From the NCBI RefSeq assembly GCF_005484985.1, contig NZ_CP027942.1:682001-746000 (forward strand): a DNA stretch of 64,000 nt, written 5' to 3'. The translations under genes and the position numbers were made by a program. The notes below the pieces were generated by a model. The model did not search any database. It was not told where the DNA came from and saw only the letters and a program-made list of their open reading frames with translations. Below are positions 6,732 to 13,664 of the stretch, one piece after another. How positions within the stretch are numbered: the stretch's first letter is position 1; every line of letters begins with the position of its first letter. The DNA is from Agrococcus sp. SGAir0287 (lineage in GTDB: Bacteria; Actinomycetota; Actinomycetes; Actinomycetales; Microbacteriaceae).

Positions 6732-7427
6732 CTACGTGGCCGGTGGGGCCCCGTCTGCGCTTGCCTCTCGCGCCCGCTCCGCTTCGGCTTCCTCGCGCGC
6801 CTGCGCCTTGCCGCCCAGCAGCGTGGCGCTCGACGCCAGGATCGCCTCATAGTGAGCGCGCAGAATGGGTTCGGCGGGGATGGCTTGCTTGAGCAACGCG
6901 AGTGCCAGGACATCGCTCGGCGCAGGATCCTCGACCCATTCGGGTAGATACTCCTCGAGCATCGACAGCCGGTTCGCCATCCTCTGCACGAGATCCGGCC
7001 CGTCGTGGAAGGTGGTGAGGAGGCCGACAGCGTTGACGAACTGAGAGCCGTGGGGATGGCTCAGTAGGCGCATGTCGCCGAGGATGCTCAACTCCTCAGC
7101 GATGGCGTTGGTCGGCGGCTGTTCGCCGCGCCTGTAGCACTCGATACGCTCGGCGATGTTGGCGATGAGCGCACGCGCCGCGTCGTGGCGAGACTGGCGT
7201 GCTTCGCGCGCTTCGATCGCATCGCTCCGCTGCTGCTCGACGCTCGCCGTTCGATCTGCTCGCTTGGTGCGCCACCACTCGATGAAGAGGGGCACGATCG
7301 CGCTGCCGATGATCGAACCAACGAACGCGAGCAGCGGCACAATCCAGGCGTCACCGCTGCCATCCGCCACCGAGGCCGGTGGGACGGGCTCGGCGGAGGC
7401 TGTCGCGAGGCTGGCGAGAGTGCGCAT
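6732..7427 (-). CDS. Hypothetical single-pass membrane protein with coiled coil
   Basis: 231 residues. A hydrophobic segment (AWIVPLLAFVGSIIGSAIV, about 27-45) is followed by WWRTKR, suggesting one membrane span with the large C-terminal part in the cytoplasm. Residues 55-95 are charged and probably coiled coil, and the remainder is helical. No named family. TACAGT at 7434-7439 lies exactly 7 bp before the ATG, so it is likely leaderless. It runs opposite to its neighbours, just outside the left 75-bp repeat. It may be accessory cargo, but there is no direct evidence for a defense role. Confidence 0.65.
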   Translation of the reverse strand: MRTLASLATASAEPVPPASVADGSGDAWIVPLLAFVGSIIGSAIVPLFIEWWRTKRADRTASVEQQRSDAIEAREARQSRHDAARALIANIAERIECYRRGEQPPTNAIAEELSILGDMRLLSHPHGSQFVNAVGLLTTFHDGPDLVQRMANRLSMLEEYLPEWVEDPAPSDVLALALLKQAIPAEPILRAHYEAILASSATLLGGKAQAREEAEAERAREASADGAPPAT

Positions 7428-7433
7428 GCGGTC

Positions 7434-7461
7434 ACTGTAGGGGCCCGCCGCTCGCAGTCAT
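7434..7461 (-). promoter_or_regulatory. Leaderless promoter for the 6732-7427 gene
   Basis: On the minus strand ATGACT (7456-7461), a 16-bp spacer and TACAGT (7434-7439) precede the ATG at 7427. The spacing places the transcription start on the A of the ATG. Confidence 0.55.
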
Positions 7462-7471
7462 CCGAGGGCCA

Positions 7472-7546
7472 ATCGCGAGCGCGGCGGCTCCATGCCCGCG
7501 GCAGCGTGGTTCGCTCCGTTTCCGGAGCCACTGCCCGGCGTTTCTC
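7472..7546 (+). repeat. 75-bp direct repeat, left copy, bracketing the defense cargo
   Basis: Aligns without gaps to 10991-11065; by eye 62 of 75 positions match (about 83%). The first 21 bp are identical, as are TTTCCG, AGCCACTGC, CGGCGT and TCTC near the other end. The pair encloses exactly the restriction enzyme, nudix, DGQHR and HEPN-like genes. It contains copy 3 of ATCGCGAGCGC. It may be the scar or substrate of cargo exchange by recombination. Confidence 0.8.
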
Positions 7547-7599
7547 AGCTAGGCATCAGCGTCCCAGCTCTTGCGCCACCTGCCGGGTTAGCCTGCAGC

Positions 7600-8682
7600 A
7601 TGCCCAGAACGCCGGCCAGCATCGCCCTTGAGGTCAATCGATCGCAGAAGCGAGTGCGAGAGGTGGCGCGGGAGCTCTATGGCCGACTTTCGGAGGGTGT
7701 CTCGCGCTGGGAGTTCGACGATGCGCAGTCGGCGGAGCTCGTTGCCCGTTTCGGACCAGTACAGGGCCCGCGCGAGTGGGTCTTGCAGGTCGGCGATGCA
7801 GTGCGGCGCCGAGAGCTGCACTATGCGTACGGCGGTCAGCGCCAGGGCGGGATTTCGACGCCGCGCGGCATCAGGGACATTCTGATCTTCACTGACCCAG
7901 TGGCCGGCGCTCGCTACGGCTACGACAAGTTCGAGGGTCTGCGAGAGGACGGCTCGTACTCGTACACGGGCGAGGGGCAGTACGGCGACCAGCCGTTTGT
8001 GCGGGGCAACCTCGCGATCAGAGATTCGGCGCGCAACGGTCGCACGATCCGAATGTTTACGACTCGCGGGGTTACGGCCACGTACGTGGGCGCATTCACG
8101 ACGGGGGATCCCACGTACCGGATCGAGGAGATCCCCGATTTGGACGGCCGGCCACGCGAGGGGATCATCTTCAATCTCGTGCCGCTCGACGCACGGTCGG
8201 AGCTTCTGCCGAGCTATGGGGGCGTTGCACCGGCAGAGGTCAGCGTCCTCGACTGGACACCGCCCGAAGCCTCCGACGTAGTGATCTCTCAGGACGAGCC
8301 TCAGCACTACGGCGAGCGTGTTGTTTCACGTGTCGAGTTTCAGCTCCAAGCCGACTTCGGTCGCTGGCTCACGAGGGCAGGAACCCTGCCGTCGCGATTG
8401 CGGCTACCCGTCGAGTCCGGCGTGATTGAGCCTGACCTGTACGTCGAGTCTCGGGGCTGGGTGGTCGAGGCCAAGAAGTCGACAGCTCGGGCGTACGTGC
8501 GCCAGGCGATAGGCCAAGTGCTCGATTACGTGCACAGTGCTCGGGCACTCGGGCTGGAAGCATCACCCGTGATCCTGCTTCCGTCACGCCCGTCCGCTGA
8601 TCTCACCAGCCTCATTGCGAGCGTTGGAATCAAGCTGGCCTACCGCGACGCCGAGTCGTTTGAGGTTCGCGAACCTATGTAG
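7600..8682 (+). CDS. Type IV restriction endonuclease: ScoMcrA-like SRA domain + PD-(D/E)XK nuclease
   Basis: 360 residues. Residues about 70-200 match the ScoMcrA-type SRA domain: [21 protein letters not shown], then [24 protein letters not shown] and a final [11 protein letters not shown] domains read modified bases. The C-terminal domain has [19 protein letters not shown], giving Pro278-Asp279 and Glu290-x-Lys292, followed by IGQVLDY, the PD-(D/E)XK catalytic pattern. The protein should therefore cut incoming modified DNA. Start chosen at the ATG at 7600, with TAGCCT just upstream (leaderless-like). It converges on and overlaps the nudix gene by 8 bp. The true modification recognised is unknown. 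Confidence 0.85.
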   Translation: MPRTPASIALEVNRSQKRVREVARELYGRLSEGVSRWEFDDAQSAELVARFGPVQGPREWVLQVGDAVRRRELHYAYGGQRQGGISTPRGIRDILIFTDPVAGARYGYDKFEGLREDGSYSYTGEGQYGDQPFVRGNLAIRDSARNGRTIRMFTTRGVTATYVGAFTTGDPTYRIEEIPDLDGRPREGIIFNLVPLDARSELLPSYGGVAPAEVSVLDWTPPEASDVVISQDEPQHYGERVVSRVEFQLQADFGRWLTRAGTLPSRLRLPVESGVIEPDLYVESRGWVVEAKKSTARAYVRQAIGQVLDYVHSARALGLEASPVILLPSRPSADLTSLIASVGIKLAYRDAESFEVREPM

Positions 8683-9067
8683 GCAGGTCTCCGCGAACGA
8701 TCGCGGCAACTGCCGGCAAGTCGGGGGCGGCCCAGTTGAGGGATCCAATCTCGGCCGCTGGGACCCAAACCAACGCATCGTGATCGGGACCGAGCGTCGG
8801 CTCGCCATCGAACTCGACCCGGTAGCAGGCGAGGTCGACGGCTAGCTCCCCGACGAGCGTTGTCGAGCGATCGAGGAGTACCCCGATGTCGGCGCCAACG
8901 ATCGACAACTCCTCGCGGAGCTCCCGCACGAGCGCGCTTGCATCAGTCTCGCCTGGCTCGACTTTGCCGCCCGGGAACTCCCATAGTCCGCCTGACGCGC
9001 GGTTGAGCGAGCGGCGGCATGCCATGACCTTGCCCGCCCGGACCGCCACCGCGCCTACGACTCTCAT
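8675..9067 (-). CDS. MutT-like Nudix hydrolase in the defense cargo
   Basis: 130 residues with a complete Nudix box, from [15 protein letters not shown] through RELREELSI (about 33-56). The [12 protein letters not shown] context is typical of MutT-type 8-oxo-dGTP or related nucleotide diphosphatases. It is transcribed divergently from the DGQHR gene across a 140-bp region with four CAGATCTG palindromes, and its stop overlaps that of the restriction gene. TACGTT at 9074-9079 sits 7 bp before the ATG (leaderless). It could cleanse modified nucleotides that would otherwise trigger the SRA nuclease, or act independently; this is inference. Confidence 0.85.
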   Translation of the reverse strand: MRVVGAVAVRAGKVMACRRSLNRASGGLWEFPGGKVEPGETDASALVRELREELSIVGADIGVLLDRSTTLVGELAVDLACYRVEFDGEPTLGPDHDALVWVPAAEIGSLNWAAPDLPAVAAIVRGDLPT

Positions 9068-9073
9068 TCGAAC

Positions 9074-9079
9074 AACGTA
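9074..9079 (-). promoter_or_regulatory. -10 box for the leaderless nudix gene
   Basis: TACGTT on the minus strand ends 7 nt before the ATG at 9067. The region expected to hold the -35 box coincides with the first CAGATCTG palindrome (9098-9105), so binding there would affect this promoter. Confidence 0.5.
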
Positions 9080-9097
9080 GCGCCGCCCGCCGAACGA

Positions 9098-9166
9098 CAG
9101 ATCTGTGACACAGATCTGCTCGTGCGGCTGTCTGCAGATCTGACTTGCGCTCCAATCGCAGATCTG
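9098..9166. promoter_or_regulatory. Four CAGATCTG palindromes between divergent nudix and DGQHR genes
   Basis: CAGATCTG occurs at 9098, 9111, 9135 and 9159 (spacing 13, 24, 24). Two copies lie over the nudix promoter side. The third abuts the TTGCGC -35 box of the DGQHR gene (9145-9150), and the fourth lies within the 17-bp spacer before its CATAGT -10 (9168-9173). The arrangement is that of a multi-site operator controlling both genes. Because DndB-type proteins are known to repress their own operons, the DGQHR protein is a candidate binder; an unlinked repressor is equally possible. Confidence 0.75.
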
Positions 9167-9173
9167 TCATAGT
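9145..9173 (+). promoter_or_regulatory. Promoter of the DGQHR gene
   Basis: TTGCGC (9145-9150), 17-bp spacer, CATAGT (9168-9173). The -35 hexamer is identical to that of the small recombinase promoter at 5897. A leader of about 28 nt carries the ribosome site AGCAAGGAG before the GTG at 9208. Confidence 0.55.
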
Positions 9174-9207
9174 CGAGCTATCGATCCCCGAGAGCAAGGA
9201 GCACACA

Positions 9208-10413
9208 GTGGGAAACACGACTAGCGCCGAGGTCGGCGCACTCAAGATCAGCGGCTCGATCGCCGTCCAGCACGGCGTGCCGATGCTGCTCGGCTTCGCT
9301 TCGGCGGCGCCGCTCACGGCCTCTGCGGCCGTGGATGGCTACGACTCGAAGTCGGGAGAGGGATACCAGCGCGAGCCGCAGGCGTTCCGCATCCGCCAGG
9401 CCGCTGAGTACTACCGGGACCGCGGTGGGCGCATGCCGAATCCGCTCCTCCTCAACCTGCGAGAGGGAGATCTCGACAAGGTGACCTTCGCAATCGAGGA
9501 CGAAGCCGCCTACAACAGGGCGGTCAAGTCCGGCGAGCACTGGATCGGAGTCGGGACGCTGGAGATCCCCGCGGACGGGCCCAGCCTCTACGTCTACGAC
9601 GGGCAGCACCGCAGCGGCGCGATCGGCCAGCTGGTCGAGACGCACGCTGAGGACTTCGCAGAGTTCCCTGTCCCGATCTCCCTCACGATCGGTCTGGACA
9701 GTGTCCAGGAGATGAAGGAGTTCTACGAGGTCAACAACAACGCGAAGTCGGTCAAGGTCGACCTCGCGTGGGAACTGCTGCGGAAGATGGCCGATCAGGA
9801 CTCCGAACTGGCTGAACTCCTCGAGGTCAAGAACCAGGACTGGAAGATCAAGGGTGCGGACGTCGCTGACGCCCTCGCCGCCTCCGGGGGCGCGTGGTCT
9901 GACAAGATCCAGCGCGCGAACGTGCGCAAGATGCCGGGAGACAACCTCACCCTCAACCTGTCGCAGTTCATCCGCTCGCTGCAGCCCGTGCTCGCCATGC
10001 CGATCCTCAAGAAGGCTGATGCCGATCAGATCGCTGTGATCCTCGATGCATACTGGGCGGGCATCAAGCAGGTCCTGCCCGAGCCGTTCGAGCAGCCGAA
10101 GGACTACGTCCTCCAGAAGGGTCCGGGCGCCATCGCGTTCCATCGGGTCCTGCCGCAGATCATCGAGGTCCTGCGAGCCCGTAGCAAGCGTCTCGGCGAC
10201 GCCGAGGCCTACGCAGAGATCCTTCGCGAACTGCCCACGCTGACCGGCGAGGTCGTGGACGAGGACGGCGCACGCGACGTGACCGGGGCCGACTTCTGGC
10301 TGTCGGGTCCCCAGGGCGTCGCGTCCCAGTGGACTGGCGACGCCGGTCGCAAGCGTCTGGCAATCAGGATCCAGGCGCTCATCCCTCGCGCCACGGACGA
10401 CCTGAACCTCTAG
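9208..10413 (+). CDS. DGQHR-domain protein (DndB-like)
   Basis: 401 residues from the GTG at 9208, chosen because AGCAAGGAG precedes it; an upstream in-frame ATG at 9145 lies within the promoter. The motif YDGQHR is at about 130-135. FYEVNNNAKSV (about 172-182) matches the second conserved block of the family (F..iN...K.v). The N-terminal YQREPQAFRIRQAAEYYRD is also typical. DndB, the best-known member, represses phosphorothioation genes in some bacteria. No dndACDE genes are present here, so this is an orphan member within a restriction cargo. Its own role is unknown; regulator or sensor is inference. Confidence 0.85.
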   Translation: MGNTTSAEVGALKISGSIAVQHGVPMLLGFASAAPLTASAAVDGYDSKSGEGYQREPQAFRIRQAAEYYRDRGGRMPNPLLLNLREGDLDKVTFAIEDEAAYNRAVKSGEHWIGVGTLEIPADGPSLYVYDGQHRSGAIGQLVETHAEDFAEFPVPISLTIGLDSVQEMKEFYEVNNNAKSVKVDLAWELLRKMADQDSELAELLEVKNQDWKIKGADVADALAASGGAWSDKIQRANVRKMPGDNLTLNLSQFIRSLQPVLAMPILKKADADQIAVILDAYWAGIKQVLPEPFEQPKDYVLQKGPGAIAFHRVLPQIIEVLRARSKRLGDAEAYAEILRELPTLTGEVVDEDGARDVTGADFWLSGPQGVASQWTGDAGRKRLAIRIQALIPRATDDLNL

Positions 10414-10437
10414 GCAGACACGACTGCAACGTCCACG

Positions 10438-10462
10438 AAGGCCGGCTCTCTGAGCCGGCCTT
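10438..10462 (+). terminator. Stem-loop terminator after the DGQHR gene
   Basis: Perfect 11-bp arms AAGGCCGGCTC (10438-10448) and GAGCCGGCCTT (10452-10462) with loop TCT, followed by TTCGG-type sequence. It separates the DGQHR gene from the next gene, which has its own promoter. Confidence 0.75.
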
Positions 10463-10485
10463 CGGCCGTCTCACCGAGCTCGCTG

Positions 10486-10491
10486 TAGCGT
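10486..10491 (+). promoter_or_regulatory. -10 box for the leaderless HEPN-like gene
   Basis: TAGCGT ends exactly 7 nt before the ATG at 10498. The same hexamer and spacing precede the PfkB gene at 39982 and, on the minus strand, the lipoprotein gene starting at 43739. No strong -35 is seen. Confidence 0.55.
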
Positions 10492-10497
10492 GCATCA

Positions 10498-10980
10498 ATG
10501 CTCGCCCCTCCCGCCGTCGACTTCGCCGCGCAGGCGATCGACGAAGCGTTCCAGCGGCACTACGGCTACGAGCGCGAGGTCGAGATCCATCACGTGCTGA
10601 CGGCGTGCGTCTGGGCAGCGGCGCTGGACGAGCGCATGCGCAAGATCAACCACGACGCCTACCTCGACGACATGGGGCTGTCCGATCTCCGCGTGCTCCT
10701 CGACGGTGCGTTCATCATCCGCAACGCCGTCATGCACGGCATGGTGCCGCTCGCGACGCCCGGCGGGCTGCAGTTCCCGATCGTCTTCCCGATCGACTGG
10801 GGAGAGCGGCGGTGGCTGCCATGGTCGGACGTGGACGCCTGGGGCGTGCTCCGCAGACAGTGGGAGCCGTACGTCGAGGGCTACGAGACCCGGCTAGCCG
10901 GGCAACTGATCGTGGACGTGCTGACGCCGCTGCAAACGTGGTCGAAAGCGTGCCAGAGCTTCCACCGGCTGCAGCAGTGA
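10498..10980 (+). CDS. Hypothetical protein with HEPN-like RNxxxH motif
   Basis: 160 residues, mostly helical. FIIRNAVMHG (about 72-81) contains Arg75-Asn-Ala-Val-Met-His80, fitting the RX4-6H motif (often RNxxxH) of HEPN ribonucleases, which are common in toxin-antitoxin and abortive-infection systems. The preceding helices (about 26-70) are plausible HEPN helices, but the C-terminal half (WGERRWLPWSDVDAWG...) is unfamiliar. It is the last gene before the right 75-bp repeat and has its own leaderless promoter. No antitoxin partner is adjacent on the same strand. The HEPN assignment rests on one motif. Confidence 0.6.
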   Translation: MLAPPAVDFAAQAIDEAFQRHYGYEREVEIHHVLTACVWAAALDERMRKINHDAYLDDMGLSDLRVLLDGAFIIRNAVMHGMVPLATPGGLQFPIVFPIDWGERRWLPWSDVDAWGVLRRQWEPYVEGYETRLAGQLIVDVLTPLQTWSKACQSFHRLQQ

Positions 10981-10990
10981 AAGCGTCGGC

Positions 10991-11065
10991 ATCGCGAGCG
11001 CGGCGGCTCCACACTCGCCGCGGCGGGGTTTGCTTGCTTTCCGAAGCCACTGCGCGGCGTGTCTC
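10991..11065 (+). repeat. 75-bp direct repeat, right copy
   Basis: Partner of 7472-7546, same length and orientation, 3519 bp apart. It lies between the stop of the HEPN-like gene and the stop of the integrase gene, so it lies outside both coding sequences. It contains copy 4 of ATCGCGAGCGC. Confidence 0.8.
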
Positions 11066-11080
11066 GATCGGGATCGCCGG

Positions 11081-12832
11081 CTAGGGCTCGGTGGTTGGCT
11101 CCGCACGGCTGAGCGCAGCGCCGAGCGTGCCGCGGGTATCGTCGCCGAGCCCGCCGACGAACCGAGGCACGATGCTCGCGAGATCGGCGGGCGTGGGCAC
11201 CGGCAGGCGGGTCGGGTACGTCTGCCAGTCATCTTCCGTCGCGTCGAGCGCGTCGCTGAGCGTCGGGAACTCGCCGGCCAGCCATGCCGCTTGCGCGCGC
11301 TCATGATGCGCCCGGGCCGCTTGCTCGACGGCATCGCTCTCGACCCATTCGACTAGCACGGAGCCCGCCAGATCGTCGAATGTGCGAGCCCTAACGCCCT
11401 TGCCGACGGGCTCCAGCTGGACTCGCAGGAGGGCTCCCAGCGCGGCATGCTGAGCCGTCGCGGGCAGCGCGTCCCAGCGTGCGGCGACGTCATCCGCGCC
11501 GAGCAGTCCGGAGAGCGGGGAGGGCTTGACGGCGCGGCCCCAGCGCTCCTCTAGGTCGGCGAGCCGAGCCCGCACGTCGTCCAAGCGGGGCCCGATCTCC
11601 TCGCGCGTCAACACTCCCTCGGCGAGCGCATCGACGAGTCGATCCCGGCGGCCCGTGAGGTCGACTCGCTCCCGGTCAAGGGCGTCGAGGTCGGTACCGT
11701 CGGCGGGCCTGACGAGTCCGTGCGCGTCGGGCTGAGACAGTCTCCAGATCGCAAGCGCCCGAGCGAACTCGTCGAGCAGCGGGCCCGATCGAGTCAGGTG
11801 CCCGGCGGGGCACCGGTACACGCGCTTCCGCTGCCGGTCGACGCCCGAGCGCACGGGTACCGAGCACGTGGAGCACGTCGCGAGTCCGGAGAGCGGCCAG
11901 CGGCGGGCGACGTTGCCGCCGTTGCGTGTACGCCGGGGATCGAGCAGCGCCGACCGCAGCGCCGTGACGGTCTCGACCGTCACGAGCGCATCCCAGAGCC
12001 CCGGCGTGCCGTCGGCAGGGTCGAATGTCTCCGCCCCGCGACGCTCACGGCCCGTCGAGGTCTCCAGCGTCAGGCGGTCCTCTCGGCGCGGCTGCAAGAG
12101 CCCGGCGTAGACGGGATTGACGAGCATGCGGCGGAGCGTCGCCGAGCGCCAGACGGCTCCCGAGCGAGTGTGGCGATCCTTCGCGTTCAGGGCTCGGCAC
12201 ATGGCGGCGAGGTTTGGCACGGGAGCCCCATCAACCGGGCCGCGCTCGACCTCCCACGCCGCGCGCAGAAACGCCCACCGCACGACCGCAGCCTCGGACG
12301 GAACCACCCGCCAGCGTCGGCCCTTCTTGCCTCGATCCTTCGCTGAGATCCACGCGTACCCATAGGGCGGCTCGCCCGGCGTCGGGTGCCCGGCCTTGTG
12401 ACGCTCGCGAGCGAACGGCACTCGGCGCTCCTCCTTCTGTTCGATCTCATGCTCGGCCATGACGACCAACTGGCTCCACATCCAGCCACCGCCGGACGTA
12501 CCCGAGTCGAGGCCCTTCCGAGTCGCGATGAGCCGCGCGCCCGTGTCGCGGAGGTCCACAAGGTCTCGGAGTCGCCGCATCAAGCGCGAGGGCTCCGTGC
12601 AGAGGACGGCGGACGCCTCGCCCGCCGCGAGCCCGGCCAGCATCTGAGCCCAACCGGTGCCGTCCCCACGGTCGCGGCTGGCGCTCACATCGTTGTCGGC
12701 GTACTCCGCGACGATCTCCCAACGGTTGCGTTTGGCGTACTTGCGAAGCGCCTTCCGCTGCTGCTTGATCCCCTCGTCACTCCCGACAGACTGGCGGGCG
12801 TATGCGAATGCGCGGCGCGGCCTAGGGCTCAT
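11081..12832 (-). CDS. Large serine integrase
   Basis: 583 residues. The N-terminal resolvase domain has FAYARQSVGSDEG with the nucleophile at Ser15 and continues to about residue 140. A recombinase domain follows (about 155-260; PPYGYAWI and LVNPVYAGLL are typical). Next comes a zinc-ribbon segment, Cys320, Cys323, Cys341, with His345 as a possible fourth ligand. A charged helical region (about 380-440) fits the coiled-coil motif that governs directionality. The start lies only about 30 bp from the right att core, as expected for phiC31-like integrases. It should catalyse attP x attB insertion into the DUF4244 gene. No recombination directionality factor was identified; the small hypothetical genes are candidates. 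Confidence 0.95.
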   Translation of the reverse strand: MSPRPRRAFAYARQSVGSDEGIKQQRKALRKYAKRNRWEIVAEYADNDVSASRDRGDGTGWAQMLAGLAAGEASAVLCTEPSRLMRRLRDLVDLRDTGARLIATRKGLDSGTSGGGWMWSQLVVMAEHEIEQKEERRVPFARERHKAGHPTPGEPPYGYAWISAKDRGKKGRRWRVVPSEAAVVRWAFLRAAWEVERGPVDGAPVPNLAAMCRALNAKDRHTRSGAVWRSATLRRMLVNPVYAGLLQPRREDRLTLETSTGRERRGAETFDPADGTPGLWDALVTVETVTALRSALLDPRRTRNGGNVARRWPLSGLATCSTCSVPVRSGVDRQRKRVYRCPAGHLTRSGPLLDEFARALAIWRLSQPDAHGLVRPADGTDLDALDRERVDLTGRRDRLVDALAEGVLTREEIGPRLDDVRARLADLEERWGRAVKPSPLSGLLGADDVAARWDALPATAQHAALGALLRVQLEPVGKGVRARTFDDLAGSVLVEWVESDAVEQAARAHHERAQAAWLAGEFPTLSDALDATEDDWQTYPTRLPVPTPADLASIVPRFVGGLGDDTRGTLGAALSRAEPTTEP

Positions 12833-12862
12833 GCACTAAGTGTGCCACCGTCACCCACCGTC

Positions 12863-12872
12863 GCGGCGGTCG
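12863..12872 (+). other. attR core (candidate)
   Basis: GCGGCGGTCG at the right junction pairs with GCGGCTGTCG at 2455-2464. The DUF4244 reading frame resumes directly after it (GTC GGC TTC GCG, encoding VGFA). Confidence 0.7.
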
Positions 12873-12967
12873 GCTTCGCGGGATTGCTCGTCGTGATCCT
12901 GCGCAGCGAGGAGGTGCGCCAGATCCTCACGGACATGGTGCAGCGCGCGCTGACCGTGCAGCAGTGA
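12863..12967 (+). pseudogene. 3' part of the interrupted DUF4244 pilin-like gene
   Basis: Encodes VGFAGLLVVILRSEEVRQI and onward to ALTVQQ before the stop, the hydrophobic and C-terminal half of a DUF4244 protein. It has no start or ribosome site of its own. The stop overlaps the GTG of the tadE gene (GTGA), exactly as expected for the original operon. Fusing it to codons 1-27 at 2383 restores the full 58-residue protein. Confidence 0.88.
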
Positions 12968-13287
12968 CGCGGCGCGCGGGCGGCGTGCGCGACGAGCGCG
13001 GCGCGGTCACCGCCGAGCTCGCTGTCGCGCTGCCCGCGGTCGTCGTCGTCGCGGCGCTCGCGATCGGCGGCGTCGGCGCGGCCGCGAGGCAGGTCGCGCT
13101 GCAGGACGCGGCGGCGGATGCGGCGCGCGCGGTCGCGCGCGGCGATGCACCCGAGCCCTTCGTCGGCGACGTCGCGCTCGAGGTCGCGGCGTCGGGCGAG
13201 GTCGTCTGCGTCACCCTGCGGGGCAGCGCGCTCGGCGGGGTCCTGCCGCTCGCCGCCTCGAGCTGCGCGGACGCGGGCGGCCGGTGA
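12964..13287 (+). CDS. TadE-family pseudopilin
   Basis: 107 residues from GTG 12964, coupled to the DUF4244 remnant. The segment DERGAVTAELAVALPAVVVVAALAIGG (about 10-36) has the Gly-Ala-Val-Thr-Ala-Glu start and hydrophobic stretch characteristic of TadE pseudopilins. The rest is a periplasmic domain with two cysteines (CVTLRG..., SSCADAGG). After the insertion, expression may depend on a promoter within the element, since the operon is cut upstream. Confidence 0.85.
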   Translation: MTRRAGGVRDERGAVTAELAVALPAVVVVAALAIGGVGAAARQVALQDAAADAARAVARGDAPEPFVGDVALEVAASGEVVCVTLRGSALGGVLPLAASSCADAGGR

Positions 13288-13664
13288 CGCGGGCGGTCGG
13301 CGACCGGCGCGACAGGCTCGCCGACGAGCGTGGCGCGGGTGCCGTGCTGGCGCTCGCGATCGTCGCCGCCGCCGTCGTGGCGGCCGGGGCTGCGCTCGCG
13401 GCGTGCGCCCTCGTCGTGGCGTCGGCGCGGCTCGACGGCGCGGCCGACGCGGCGGCGCTCGCCGCGGCCGACGCCGCAGCCGGCTGGGTCGCTGCCGACC
13501 CGTGCGGTCGTGCCGCGCTCGTCGCCGAGGCGAACGGCGCCGTGCTCGCCGCGTGCGCGCTCGACGGGCTCACCGCGAGGGTCGTCGTCGCCGACGCGTC
13601 CGGCGCTCCGCTGCGCGCGACGGCCGTCGCGGGTCCGGCGCCCGGCGCGGATGCTGCCCCGTGA
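13284..13664 (+). CDS. Rv3654c-like TadE-type helicase/secretion-neighbourhood protein
   Basis: 126 residues from GTG 13284, overlapping tadE by 4 bp. DERGAGAVLALAIVAAAVVAAGAAL (about 14-38) forms a single membrane segment followed by ASARLDGAADAAALAAADAA, the pattern of Rv3654c-family Tad minor pseudopilins. It is the last gene of the tad locus before topA. It is probably exported and processed with the pilus subunits; the family's detailed function is not established. Confidence 0.8.
   Translation: MTRAVGDRRDRLADERGAGAVLALAIVAAAVVAAGAALAACALVVASARLDGAADAAALAAADAAAGWVAADPCGRAALVAEANGAVLAACALDGLTARVVVADASGAPLRATAVAGPAPGADAAP

Larger units (their letters stand above)
2455..12872. mobile_element. 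10.4-kb serine-integrase integrative element inserted in the DUF4244 pilin gene
   Basis: The boundaries come from the split DUF4244 gene: the left half ends within GCGGCTGTCG (2455-2464) and the right half resumes within GCGGCGGTCG (12863-12872). A large serine integrase lies just inside the right end, reading inward, the usual layout. Inside are a repeat-bearing possible replication gene, a CxxC/HTH gene, hypothetical genes, a small serine recombinase and a four-gene cargo bracketed by direct repeats. No relaxase, T4SS, portal, capsid or large terminase gene is visible. It may therefore be a satellite, a mobilizable element or an integrated plasmid-like element. Confidence 0.88.

Noticed and set aside
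9098..9166. CRISPR-like array from the CAGATCTG repeats
   Set aside because: The repeats are only 8 bp, palindromic and sit over promoters with 5 to 16-bp gaps, so they are operators rather than a CRISPR. No cas genes are present and I saw no CRISPR array anywhere in the window.
9208..10413. A complete Dnd phosphorothioation system
   Set aside because: Only the DGQHR/DndB-like gene is present; no dndA, dndC, dndD or dndE homologs occur in the window.
7472..11065. Insertion sequence or transposon made by the 75-bp repeats
   Set aside because: The repeats are direct, not inverted, and no transposase lies between them; cargo exchange by recombination explains them better.
12386..12862. Plus-strand open frame leading into the DUF4244 remnant
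   Set aside because: Most of it is antisense to the integrase gene; only the final part after 12863 is meaningful as the pilin remnant.
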